A DNA stretch of 33,057 bases from Gracilaria caudata (lineage: Eukaryota; Rhodophyta; Florideophyceae; Gracilariales; Gracilariaceae): positions 1-33,057 of the forward strand of contig JASCIV010000193.1 of NCBI GenBank assembly GCA_030374735.1. The letters are read 5' to 3'. Position numbers and translations under genes: made by a program. The notes under the pieces are model-generated. The model saw only the letters and a program-made list of their open reading frames with translations. It was not told where the DNA came from and searched no databases. Positions 20,377 through 29,716 of the stretch are shown one piece after another. Every line of letters begins with the position of its first letter. Position 1 is the stretch's first letter.

Positions 20377-20388
20377 TAGTATCAGAGC
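20377..20388 (+). other. primer binding site, initiator-Met tRNA type
   Basis: TAGTATCAGAGC differs by one base from TGGTATCAGAGC, the complement of the 3' end of plant-type initiator methionine tRNA used by many LTR retrotransposons. It is conserved at 32484-32495 and diverged at about 19349. Its strand shows that the modules run on +. Confidence 0.6.
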
Positions 20389-20425
20389 CTGAAACCGAAG
20401 TACCGGGTTACCTTCATTTGGTCGT

Positions 20426-20449
20426 GGTGATGGCCATGGAGCCATCACC
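20426..20449 (+). ncRNA. conserved leader hairpin of module A
   Basis: A perfect 9-bp stem GGTGATGGC/GCCATCACC around a 6-nt loop that includes CATG. The same hairpin is at 32533-32556, and a diverged version at 19391-19410. Its position between PBS and gag suggests a packaging or dimerisation element; that role is inferred. Confidence 0.55.
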
Positions 20450-20626
20450 TATGTAGAACAGTGTACTGTAAGGCTAGTACAGCAAGGTCAATAAAGGCGT
20501 GGCCATACGCCTGTTCCAGTTGTGCAGACTCGCATTGGCCGCCACTGATTACTACTATCTATTCTAGATCTTCCTGTAAACAGGACAAACCATCACATGC
20601 GTACACGTGACCACCGACAACCAGTC

Positions 20627-20815
20627 ATGACATCAACACCCGTCATCAGTCAACCCGTCAGGTTGTCACCATCTACCACGTCAGGACTCCCTGCAAAAAA
20701 GGGCCAATTCTCATATAGAGACCCCTGGGAGGTGTGGGAAAAAACGGTTTACGACAATTTGACAATCTTAATACAAATGGCCAATCACATTTTTAAAAAC
20801 AGAAGCCGAGTTTAA
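20627..20815 (+). pseudogene. N-terminal gag fragment of module A
   Basis: The 62-codon frame starts MTSTPVISQP and is shared with module B at 32710 (MTSTPATSKP), with the same Ser/Thr/Pro-rich run then GQFSYR. After about 20790 the reading appears to continue in another frame (KTEAEFKQEI) across a T5A5 run, so an indel has broken it. The rest of the element is missing. Confidence 0.5.
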
Positions 20816-21548
20816 ACAAGAAATCATCCGGTAATGTACAGCAATGTAGTACAATAGAGTGTTTTAGGCATCTACCTTGCCTAAGTTTTAGATGTGAGCA
20901 ACTGTCAGAATGTCGACTTTTCAAAGATGTTCTGCTCTCACTTTTCAACAACTCACTTTCTCATTATGACAAAGTAAGATGTTGGCGTGAAAACAAAGAC
21001 GAGTAGAGCTTGGCCAAAGATGTAGGCATAAACGTAGACAACAAAGATAGTTCTACCGAAATATGAGCATAACAATTACATAAATCTGCAACTTCAACAG
21101 AAGTACAGCGCAAAAGCTTTTAACATTTCTGCGAAATAACGCTATTTTTGCTCCCTTACATCAGCGTTAACTCTCTCAGAGTATGTGTATTTTAACTTTT
21201 ACCGCTATTCCCTAGCTCATCACGTTTAGAATCTTTAGTTAAAGCCTATAAAATACTTGTATTGTACTAGGCGCCAATGTTTACGCCGACATACTGTTTT
21301 GTCATTTTCGCAACATGTTAACATGTTGCTAACCTGATAACTCTTAATTCCGTGCGTAAGTTATCAGGCAAGTGCGCGTCAGTTTTGATTTACGTACTAC
21401 ACGTGAACTATTAGTAAAAGCAGTCCGATAAAAACAGGTCTAACATATGACGTGTTCATTGAAAACAATAAAAAATTGGTTTTGCAGTTCTAATTGAAAA
21501 AGGCAGAGGTGCACAATACGCGTTTTCCCGCTTCTCTCTGTAGGGAAA
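20816..21548. other. non-coding segment with large palindromes, absent from module B
   Basis: Module B passes from its gag fragment to the poly(A)-element 5' end within six bases, whereas here 733 bp intervene. The segment holds a perfect 20-bp palindrome (21310-21329) and a perfect 10-bp inverted repeat (21333-21342 with 21359-21368). No frame is recognisable. It could be remaining gag-region sequence deleted from B, or an inserted non-autonomous element. Confidence 0.45.
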
Positions 21549-21578
21549 CCGCGACGCGGAAGATATGAGTGCCGAAAA

Positions 21579-21592
21579 TCGCTAAGTAGCGA
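21579..21592 (+). ncRNA. 5' leader hairpin, conserved among copies
   Basis: TCGCTA-AG-TAGCGA, a perfect 6-bp stem with a two-base loop as written. Copies at 32847-32860 (loop AA) and 16403-16414 (stem pair changed G-C to A-T) keep the pairing. This suggests an RNA structure selected in the element leader. Confidence 0.5.
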
Positions 21593-21692
21593 AAAATGAT
21601 TTGCATTACATATCCCCTTCCTTAGCGCGGAGTACCGGGGACACCCGTGCCACGCGATAACCCTTCCCAAAGGGATAAATGCTCGCGCCAGC

Positions 21693-23940
21693 ATGGCGTC
21701 CTCCGACTCTTCGGAGCTTTGTGCCAACGAATCATATAATTCTGCACCTGCGGTTCCTTCTGATAATCAGACCATCAACTTCGATATCGAGAGCGACGAA
21801 AATATCGACGAACCGATGAATCCGTTCGACGGACCTGGTACACCTTTCTCAGAGAACCCGGGCAATCCAGGGAGAGCGTCGTCTGCGAGCAACCAGCTAG
21901 GCGGTTTTGCAACTGCCCCCCTGCCACAGGGCCATCAGCCAGCTGATGTACCGGCAGCGGCCTAAATTGATGCGTGGAATAGCGCGGGATTACCGCCAGC
22001 TACGGCTAACGAGCGTCGGATCGCTCGTCATACTAGATCCGCGAAGTAACGGTAGCTGGGGACACTCTAAAGCACCCTGGTTTCACCCGCCAGTGGTATA
22101 CAACACGGCGTTGATCGACCCGTATTGCGAGAATGGCCTGCTCCTAGGTGGGTTAACACGCGGCGTCGTTGACTCCTTTGATTGGAGAAACCGCGTAGCG
22201 GTAGTCCTTCATCTTCTTTCGCGAAAGCGCCGCCGTGGCGGGTACGAAACTCTCGAAGAAGCTCGTGAAGGGATAACGTGTGTCGCGTACTTCAGATTGA
22301 AGAGAGCATCTAACCCACCAGAGTTGGTACCATCGAATTACGGCTTCGACGTATCGCAATTTCAAACCAACGGAGAGGTGCTCTATGGCGCTAAACTCGC
22401 TGATTTCCAAGCTAAGCACCGATTCCCAATAAGCATCCGTTCGGATATCCTCCTCTGGCACAGGCCCATTCTGCGTGCAGAGTTCAGATACCTGAAACAT
22501 CCCACTGGGGAAGGAAACTTCGGCGACCGAGCCCGCTCTGAGCGCAAAGCGCGATCCCGTTTCGGGCAGTTGGTTCCTTACCAAAATCTCGAGGCCAAGC
22601 GACTGCGCCCTGAGACATTGGCTGGTCGATTTGCCCATCTGCCCTCCTGGTGGAGTCAGTTCGATGTACCTCGTGGCTGCTTTGCAGAATTACCTCCGTG
22701 TTTCACCTACGTGGGTTCAAGCATGATTGCAGACCACAGATCTGGGTATTGTATGTTGTTCAGCGCCGAATGGGCCGCACGCGTCGCCGCGTTTATGCTG
22801 TGAAAGGTGTAAGACCAGTTTTGGATCTGGTACTTCCCACCAAGGCTGCGTCAGCTCATCCGAATGTTAGATTTGCGCACCTGCATAGGTTCCTCCAACA
22901 ATGTGGAAGAAGTAGAATTCCTGCTGGGAGTTATTGGAAGTATTTATTGGAGCCAGGTTCCGGAGGAAAATGTCCCTCGCAGGGAGCATTCACCGTTCGA
23001 TCGGTCTCCTGGTCGACAGTACCCGGGTGCGGGAGATTTCATCTACTTCAACCCCAGGGAGGGCAGCGTGATGTCCGCGATGACGGCGCATGCCTCGTCC
23101 CGTTCCAAGCGGCCACTCTATTGGGTTTATGTTCTCTGGCACTTAATATGCCCAAGCTATTGGAGGTGATCCGATAGAGGATAATGATCCCACAGGCCCC
23201 GTTGGGGTGGAGGTGATCGAAACCTATAATCCAGAAGCCGGAAGGAGTGATGGTCCGTTAACGGAAGCTCTACTTGTTTGGAATGTGCCCCTCAGCGGGG
23301 GAAAGTACCCCCAACCGGGTCAACCCAAGCGCAAGCAGAAGGGTTGCGCCAACAACTCCAGAATCTGGGAGCCCCAGTTCCGCTGGATATGATAGATATT
23401 GACCAGATGTCTGCGTTAGCTTCACAGCGCTTTCCATCAACACCCTCCCGCCAGGGAGGTCCGTCTAACCTAAACGGACGCCTTTTCTCTCGAGAAAAGG
23501 CGCTAGGTCTTTATTGTGGAGATAAACCCCTACCGGTGAAGGTGAACAGAGCATGTCGTCAACTGTCCCTGTTCACCTCGCATCCATCATTATGTACGTG
23601 GCCAGAAGATATCAATAACGCCGCTACTACTGGAATAGAATCACTTCGACACCGAGAGTGGGAACTCGCATCTGCAAGAAGGGTCCACAAGATCCCATGT
23701 GGATCGAAGGGAGCATTTCCGCCTGTTCTTCGGTTGACGAAAACTTCACACCGCCACATGGGTATTCGATGGTACTTCAACGAATTCCCTGCAAACCCAA
23801 CTGAAATTCATAACATTCTGGGAAGTGAGTACTGGAGGTATGGAAGGCTGAAAATACTGCTTGGAATGGAAGAATGGTCGCCAATTGAGAAGAAGGAGGC
23901 GACCGATATACTTGAAGTGTTAGAAGAGAAACTGGTGTAG
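21693..23940 (+). pseudogene. unrecognised ~750-residue protein of the poly(A)-tailed element, frameshifted
   Basis: Coding-like sequence passes through several frames. It runs from ATG 21693 (GCCAGCATGG context) to a stop at 21965, then 21907-22803, then the other + frames to about 23380, and finally 23278-23940. Joined only in outline it would be about 750 residues. The N-terminus is acidic, with Asp/Glu and Pro/Gly runs and likely disorder. The middle is rich in Tyr/Trp/Arg with patches such as LPSWWSQFDVPRGCF and GDFIYFNPREGS. The C-terminus ends in a charged helix after WRYGRLKILLGMEEW. No zinc knuckle, RT, protease or recombinase motif was found. It may be a capsid or nucleic-acid-binding protein, but nothing shown proves it. 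Confidence 0.55.
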
Positions 23941-24077
23941 CGCTCCAGACGAATGGGAAACAGTACACTGTAGTCGACTAGTATAGTGAACCAGATGAAT
24001 GTGTTACTCTGCTGCTCTCCATGGGACATTGAGAACACTATAAATAAACTGCATTTGATTGAAAAAAAGAAAAAAAA

Positions 24078-24165
24078 GAGGTCCGTCTAATGCGAAAGGC
24101 GCTGGTTTCTCGGCAGGAGCGTAATCTTCCCGACGACGGGTACGGGGCACCTCGCATCCATGAGC
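24078..24165 (+). mobile_element. second, truncated copy of the poly(A)-element coding region
   Basis: Three blocks match 23456-23587 in the same order: GAGGTCCGTCTAA (24078-24090 vs 23456-23468), AAAGGCGCT (24095-24103 vs 23496-23504) and CACCTCGCATCCAT (24148-24161 vs 23574-23587), with shortening between them. It joins directly to the tail of the full copy. Right border unknown. Confidence 0.4.
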
Positions 24166-24240
24166 TAGGCGATAGCGGTAGTTGTCAGTAAACATAACCA
24201 CTTAGTGGTATCACTTATGACAAGTCATCATGCTTCATCT

Positions 24241-24435
24241 TCATCGTAACTTATCTTTCTTCTTAATTTCACGACTTTCGCGTACTTCATGTTCCATGAT
24301 CTTCTGTACCTCAGATTCCATTCTTCTTAAACCGTCAGTGCGGTGGATTCTTCTTCCGATAAATCGGTATCCGTGTATATGGCAATCTTCTCTCCCAACC
24401 CACGGGATGAAATCCCAGATGGGTTCCCAACCACT
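24241..24435 (-). pseudogene. C-terminal tail after the chromodomain
   Basis: A 64-codon open stretch with tryptophans (GWEPIWDFIPWVGRED) followed by a charged helix (KIMEHEVRESREIKKKDKLR) and a stop at 24241-24243. It may be the end of the chromovirus integrase or an unrelated fragment; there is no start codon and no domain match. Confidence 0.3.
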
Positions 24436-24552
24436 TTCCGCCTATAGGACAGAACAAACAGAACACCTCACGACAGTAATGTGTTACCCAACCTGGGAGT
24501 TATCCAGATCTGGAGGAAGAGGCTCTCGAATACGCCGATAGTAGGCGATTAC

Positions 24553-24700
24553 CTTTTGAGCGAGGTATGTGCTCGATAGACTTGAGTGCGTCCTCTTCTG
24601 AAGGGTATCCCTACCATCGGATCTGATACAAGACTTTCCCAGCGGGTGTTGCAGTATGTCAGTGGATGTTTTCCATCACATACTTCTGAGCATAGACCTC
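24553..24700 (-). pseudogene. chromodomain of the chromovirus integrase
   Basis: In one frame the sequence reads QKYVMENI, then TATPAGKVLYQIRW, then GYPSEEDALKSIEHIPRSK. This is the classical chromodomain pattern (YxVExIL...YxVRWxGYxxxEDTWEP). Two in-frame stops interrupt it, one before HTATPAGK and one between RW and GYPSEED. Chromodomains steer integration to histone-marked chromatin. Confidence 0.75.
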
Positions 24701-25462
24701 CCGGTTGCGGGTTGTCATGACGGCCAGAAAAGCTTGGGTTCTTCTCAGGAGGTCTCCCAGATGACGGGATTACTCCTCAGTTGATTCCTCGCTTCGCTAG
24801 AGCGCTGTGACGGTATGCGGCTATCGCGATGGACAGTAATGCTGCCAGATGTGGCCCTGTCGATGGCGACTTCCAAGTTTCGGGCCCAGACACTATTTCG
24901 AACGTACTCGAGCAGCCGCATCCAGGGTGTCTCGATATCGAGAATACGATAAGAAACCGACGAACGGTGGCGTAAGCGATTCGTCGCAGTTCTCGACTTT
25001 ACGAGGGTGACCGCTTCACGGAGAACGAGGTACACTGCACTCACTGCGCACACGACGGTTCACCCAGTCACAGGGCATGTGGAACACAATCCAATTGGCT
25101 GGGCACCAGAGTGCAATCCAATTTCATTTGCTGAGCACAGTGCCACGTGTGGCTTGGCGCATAAATGCGATTGGCTCGGTAGACTGCCAAGTGGCCATGT
25201 GCCAAACCTTTCGTTTCCTCTGGAGCTCCACGCGCCATGACAAGCTAAAAAATCAAGCTTTAAATTGCGCGCGCCGTTGCAAACAGCCGCATTGCTGTAT
25301 CGCCTCGGCGAAGCACCGTGGGCGGTATTACGTCAAGACGTCTCATGAAGAGACGCGACTTCGCGGTGCCGCGACAATCTCTCCACACGCAGTAGTGCAA
25401 CCCTTCTCAGGGGTAGTGAATGCATCTCCTGCAGGAGTTCCATCAGGAATGATGTGTAGATG
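24701..25462 (-). other. unexplained segment between integrase tail and chromodomain
   Basis: In most chromoviruses the chromodomain lies close behind the integrase C-terminal domain; here about 760 bp lie between. The minus strand has one 102-codon frame (24745-25053) with LREAVTLVKSRTATNRL and no recognisable domain. AATCCAATT occurs twice (around 25087 and 25108). It may be an insertion or a long linker. Confidence 0.35.
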
Positions 25463-27354
25463 TTACTCTTCTCGAATGTCCGAGGCAGCCCAGACCGGGT
25501 TCTGAATGGATTCATCATCTTCCGCCTGCAACGGTTGATCCGGATCCGCGGAGACTTTCTTCACAGCGCGACGCTTCGCGACCACGCGGTTTCGCGAATC
25601 TTTGACCTGAGAATCCCCAGCGTGGGTGTCTCGAACTGCTGTTTTCAGCTCTTTCACTGGCGTAATGTCCATACCTCTGGCAGCCTTAGCAACCGATTGC
25701 GCGGTAGTCTCGCGTTCCGATACGTCCCGAGCTTCGGAGTCTCCAGTGGAGTTATCGCGTACGTCTGAGACAGTAGGTCCCTCGTCTGGAGAACCCAGAG
25801 ACACCGGAACGGCAACAGCATTCCCCTCCCCCTCCTTAGGCGGAGCCACGGGTTCCCGTACAACATTGGCCGAGGTTAACTCGTGTAGAGTTTGTCGTGA
25901 AACTAGTAGTAACAGAACAATGTTGTGGTTGAGATTCCATACAAGTGGGTAGATCGGCAAGGCCGCGTTCCGGATGCGAAAGAACCAGAGGGCGATCACC
26001 GTCAGTCTCCGTATCGGAATCACCCGAGTCAGCAGGGGCGGTAGCCAACTCCAAGTTTAGATTAGGATCCTTCGTAGTGCGATCTCGCGATATCCGTTCG
26101 TGCTGATTAGCAATTTCGAGAACGACTGTGTTGGGCCCGACAGAGACCACACGGTACGGGCCGTCTGCGATCGGCGACAACTTTTGGCGATGTTTCTTTT
26201 CAGGATTGTAGTAATCCTTGCGGATAAAGACGAAGTCGTCAACCCGAATGTTCGGAAGCGGTCTGCGGACCTTACTGTCGAAGTATGGCTTTTACGCTAG
26301 TTGCGCTTTCTCTAGAGCCTTCCGGACAACCGGTACTAATGTCTTCAGCCAGTTCTTCCAGGTATCCCAGCACGCCTGCGGTGACGGGAATTTCGACAAC
26401 GTCACTTGCGACTCGATTGCCACCGATGGTGGGAATCTCGAAAGAACGAGCTCAAACGGCGTCAGCCGTGTAACCCGATGTACCTGGGTGTTATAACCGA
26501 AATGGCATCGGTATAGAGGTCTCAATTCTTGGAGTGATCCGCGACATAGGATCGTAATGCGTTAAGCATCGTACGGTTAAACTGTTCTACTTGCCCATTA
26601 CTCTGGGGAGAGTAAGTTGTGGTGAACAAATTCTTGATATCCAAGATTCCACAGACGTTCATAAAGAATTTAGATGTAAACTTTCAACCATTATCAGGAC
26701 CGTATGTGAAGACCTAGTGGGTAACAAATGCTCGTGCAACTGTTGCTGCAGTAATCCGTTTTAACGGAACGGTTCGAACCAACTTGGAAAACCCGTCCGT
26801 GATAACCAGAAGGTAACGTTTACTGCGAGCGGTTCTGATTAGTTCACAAATATTGTCGATAGCAACGAGCTCCGACGGAGCCCGTGCTGGAAACGGCGTC
26901 AACTTCTTCGAGTACCGTCCCAACTTGACGTTGTTCTTCGCGCATTCCGTGCATGCACGGCGTACTGCGTAGCCGTCGAGCGCCATGGCGGGCCAATAAA
27001 AGTCTCTTTGGAGAGTCAGATACAGTTTTCTACCACCAGGATCGGCGCCCAACTTCACGTAATACGAGATATGCAGAACCCTCTGTTGCAAAGAATTGGG
27101 AACCACAATCTGTGGAGTAGATTGAACTTCCTGACAAAGAGTCCCTGGTCGTTAACCTGAAAGGGTAAGCAGAATCCTCCGTTGAGGCGCGCACAAATCT
27201 GTGTATAGAATGAATCCACTTGTTGTTCACGGATTAACTCCTCTGGAGCAATGGGTACAAATAAACCATGCGGTGGTTCAGCCGGTTCTGCGGCGAGTAC
27301 ATCATCACAGACGTCATCCGAAATTGTTTCGGCTTCCTGTTCCAGGAGTTCCAA
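25463..27354 (-). pseudogene. chromovirus integrase, fragmented
   Basis: Zinc-finger region GGRKLYLTLQRDFYWPAMAL...RACTECAKN (about 26930-27040), then core blocks with LVAIDNI and VITDGFSKLVRTVPLKRITA (26714-26880). After a frame break come the DNG and GQVEQFNRT motifs (about 26590-26700), then YNTQVHRVTRLTPFELVLSR (26292-26525). The C-terminal barrel SPIADGPYRVVSVGPNTVVL follows at 26080-26180, then a charged tail to 25463. Several stops and frame changes make it inactive. Confidence 0.8.
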
Positions 27355-27411
27355 AAGGAAACAGGATATGTCGAGATCATTGACAGGCTCTGCTTCACCA
27401 TAAGTCCCAAG

Positions 27412-27735
27412 TCAGGAGAGCGCATCAGCTTGTAAGTTCAGGGTTCCCTCCTTGTACAGGACCTCAAAGTCGAATTCCGATAGCCGGAGACGCCAACGCA
27501 TAAGGCTACCCGAGGGTTCGAAAATTTCCGTCAGCCATCTGAGGGCCGCATGGTCAGTATGCACTCGAAAGTGGGTTCCCATGAGATAGGGTTTCAATGT
27601 TGACAACGCCCAGACAACGGCGAGACACTCTTTCTCAGAGACTGAGTAATTACGATCATGCACGTTAAAAGAACGAGAAGAATATCCGATTGGACGGCGC
27701 TCTCTCTCTCTTCCGAGGTTTAAAGCACTGCACAC
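27412..27735 (-). pseudogene. gypsy RNase H fragment
   Basis: 107-codon frame with PIGYSSRSFNVHDRNYSVSEKECLAVVWAL, HTDHAALRWL and the ending NLQADALS, the standard Ty3/gypsy RNase H pattern. A stop directly follows DALS, where the integrase linker would normally continue. The N-terminal strand with the first catalytic Asp lies in a broken frame upstream. Confidence 0.85.
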
Positions 27736-28950
27736 CCAACCTGTTGATCACTTGCATCAGTATCGATTTCGTACAGAAGCCCAGAAGTGGGTAGAGCGAA
27801 ACCAGGCAGAGACGTAACAGCGTCTACGAGAGACGAAAAGGCGGACGCTTCCGCTTCGCCAAATGGTTCTAGTTTAAATGGTTGTTTTTTCTTGGGGAGT
27901 GCGTTTAAAAAAACCGCAACGTCTGCAAAATTCGGTACGAAGGGACAGTAAAAGTTACATAAACCGAGAAACGATCAGAGTTCCGTTTGATTTGTCAGAT
28001 GTTTCGCTTCCTTCAGCGACTTCACCCTTAACTCGTCAATCAAGAGCCGTCCAGGATGGATGATATGTCCGAGACAAAATACACGGACTCGGTAGAGAAT
28101 TCGCACTTCTTGAGTTTCAAGGTTATACCTGCGTCTTGCGGAACTCTCATTACATCCCTCACGTGGCTCAGGTGATCATCCGGATTGTTGAAAAAGATGA
28201 TAATGTCGTCAGGCTAGATCAAAACAAGTACGCCACTTGAATCTCGCTAAGAGAATATCAATCGCACTTTGAAACGTAGCCCGCGCGTTCGTCAATCCGA
28301 AAGGCATCCGATTGAACCGGAAAAGTCTCTGGTGATAGGTAAAAGCCGTTTTGTCACGGTATTTCTTTCGTATAAGAACTTTCCAGTATCCCCAATCGAC
28401 ATCAAAGGCGTTGAACAGCGTTGCGATTCCAAGCGAATCGATGTATCTTCCATCCGCGGAATGGTATATACTCCTTTGACGGTTAATGCATTCAGTTTTC
28501 TAACGTCAATACAGAATCGCCACGATCCATCCGCTTTCGAAGCTAGCATGGGTGTAAATTCTCTGACCATATCCCTCAGTTTCTCTAGATGCGAGTGTAG
28601 AAAATGTTCCAAATTTAGCTTATCTAATTCCTCGACAGATCTATCTGTTCCGTACCCGGAGGTAACAACTTCGTTGCCGAGGTGCTCGGACGTTCGGGAC
28701 CGGAACTACCATCAGCTGGCCATACAGTATCTACCGAATTATCGGCTTCTTCCTCCCCCTCCTCAAGGTTCTTTACTCCAACAACATCGGCGATTGAAAT
28801 ACTCGTAGGTACGAGAGCCATCCGGTGTAGAAGAACTGAACACAGTACTTGGTTTTTGAGTAAAAACTGAGTGGTTCTCCCAAAGTTAGCAACCAATACT
28901 TTAAAAGGTTTATCGGGCTCGATAGAAACGACACCGTTAGCAAGCGCCAA
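27736..28950 (-). pseudogene. gypsy reverse transcriptase, broken at the active site
   Basis: A linker (MALANGVVSIEPDKPFKVLV, from 28950) leads to fingers/palm sequence SWRFCIDVRKLNALTVKGVYTIPRM (28292-28612). In other frames follow FRFNRMPFGLTNARATFQSA (about 28265-28320) and the catalytic block. There the codons before the Asp-Asp pair (28205-28210) include a TAG (28214-28216) at the YLDD position. Downstream DDHLSHVRDVM and LKLKKCEF confirm the register. Confidence 0.82.
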
Positions 28951-28962
28951 CTGACATTGATC

Positions 28963-29492
28963 CTATAACGACGCAGAGGGCTGCACCACGTGAACCCCTT
29001 GTTGTTTCGAAGAACACGATCCAAGTTTGGGATCCATGTGAGATTGATACCGATTTCGCAACGCGAAGCTTCGTAGAAACGGGATCCATGTTGGAAACTT
29101 CTTGCGCAGTAGGCAGCCGTACACACCTCTGAGTACCCCCTTCATCTGTTTCCGAACAATCTGGAGAGTAGAACCGTCTTCCATTTCCATTGTTTTCGCT
29201 CGAGGGTCTATCGCTTTAAAAACGCGGTCACAGATATAACAACCGAGGACAACCGGTGCTGCGAAAAAGTCGAGCTGAACGACACAGGTGCCAATTTCAC
29301 GACGAGAGGAAGGCAACCGTCCGTTTGCAACGGATTTCTGTTCGCGTCAACGATATCCAGACCTGGAACAAAGCGGAAATGAACCCGAAGTGACGGGGGA
29401 ACAATTTCAAATGGATGAAATTTGAAGCTGTACCTGTATCCAGAACGGAGAGTTTTCGAATCATGAACTGGTTGGAAAGGCCGAGTTGGCAT
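28963..29492 (-). pseudogene. gypsy retropepsin fragment
   Basis: SVLDTGTASNFI contains the Asp-Thr-Gly active site (codons at 29432-29440). After a frame break the sequence reads VQLDFFAAPVVLGCYICDRV and then EMEDGSTLQI, the flap and C-terminal region of a Ty3/gypsy protease. At least one frameshift separates the two halves. Confidence 0.75.
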
Positions 29493-29716
29493 AAACTTTG
29501 TAGTTCCTCTTGGCCATTACCAAAACTCGATCTGGAATACGGAGATTACGGGAACGTATCCACGGATGACGTAAAAGCAGCGAGCTGTTCTGAGTCAACG
29601 TCGGCTTCAGCCGTTTTCCTGTTAAGGATTCTGATTGCGGAGCGAAGCTTCGGCGCCTCGGGTGAATTCAAATTCGGCTTAGAAGACGCCACTTCTGTAG
29701 GGGGAGACCCCCAAGT

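Larger units (their letters stand above)
21549..24077 (+). mobile_element. poly(A)-tailed retroelement of unknown type, near full length
   Basis: The 5' end is defined by a sharp start of similarity to 32817, beginning CCGC.AC.CGGAAGATATGAG. The 3' end has AATAAA (24043-24048) and, 13 nt later, an A-rich tail (24062-24077). The last 41 bp before the tail match 33017-33057 in inverse orientation at 39 of 41 positions. The tail and signal show it was copied from a polyadenylated RNA. There is a roughly 144-nt structured leader and about 2.25 kb of coding sequence. No reverse transcriptase, endonuclease or LTR was seen, so it would have to be mobilised in trans or be an integrated copy of a non-host RNA. 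No clear target-site duplication was found. Confidence 0.6.
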
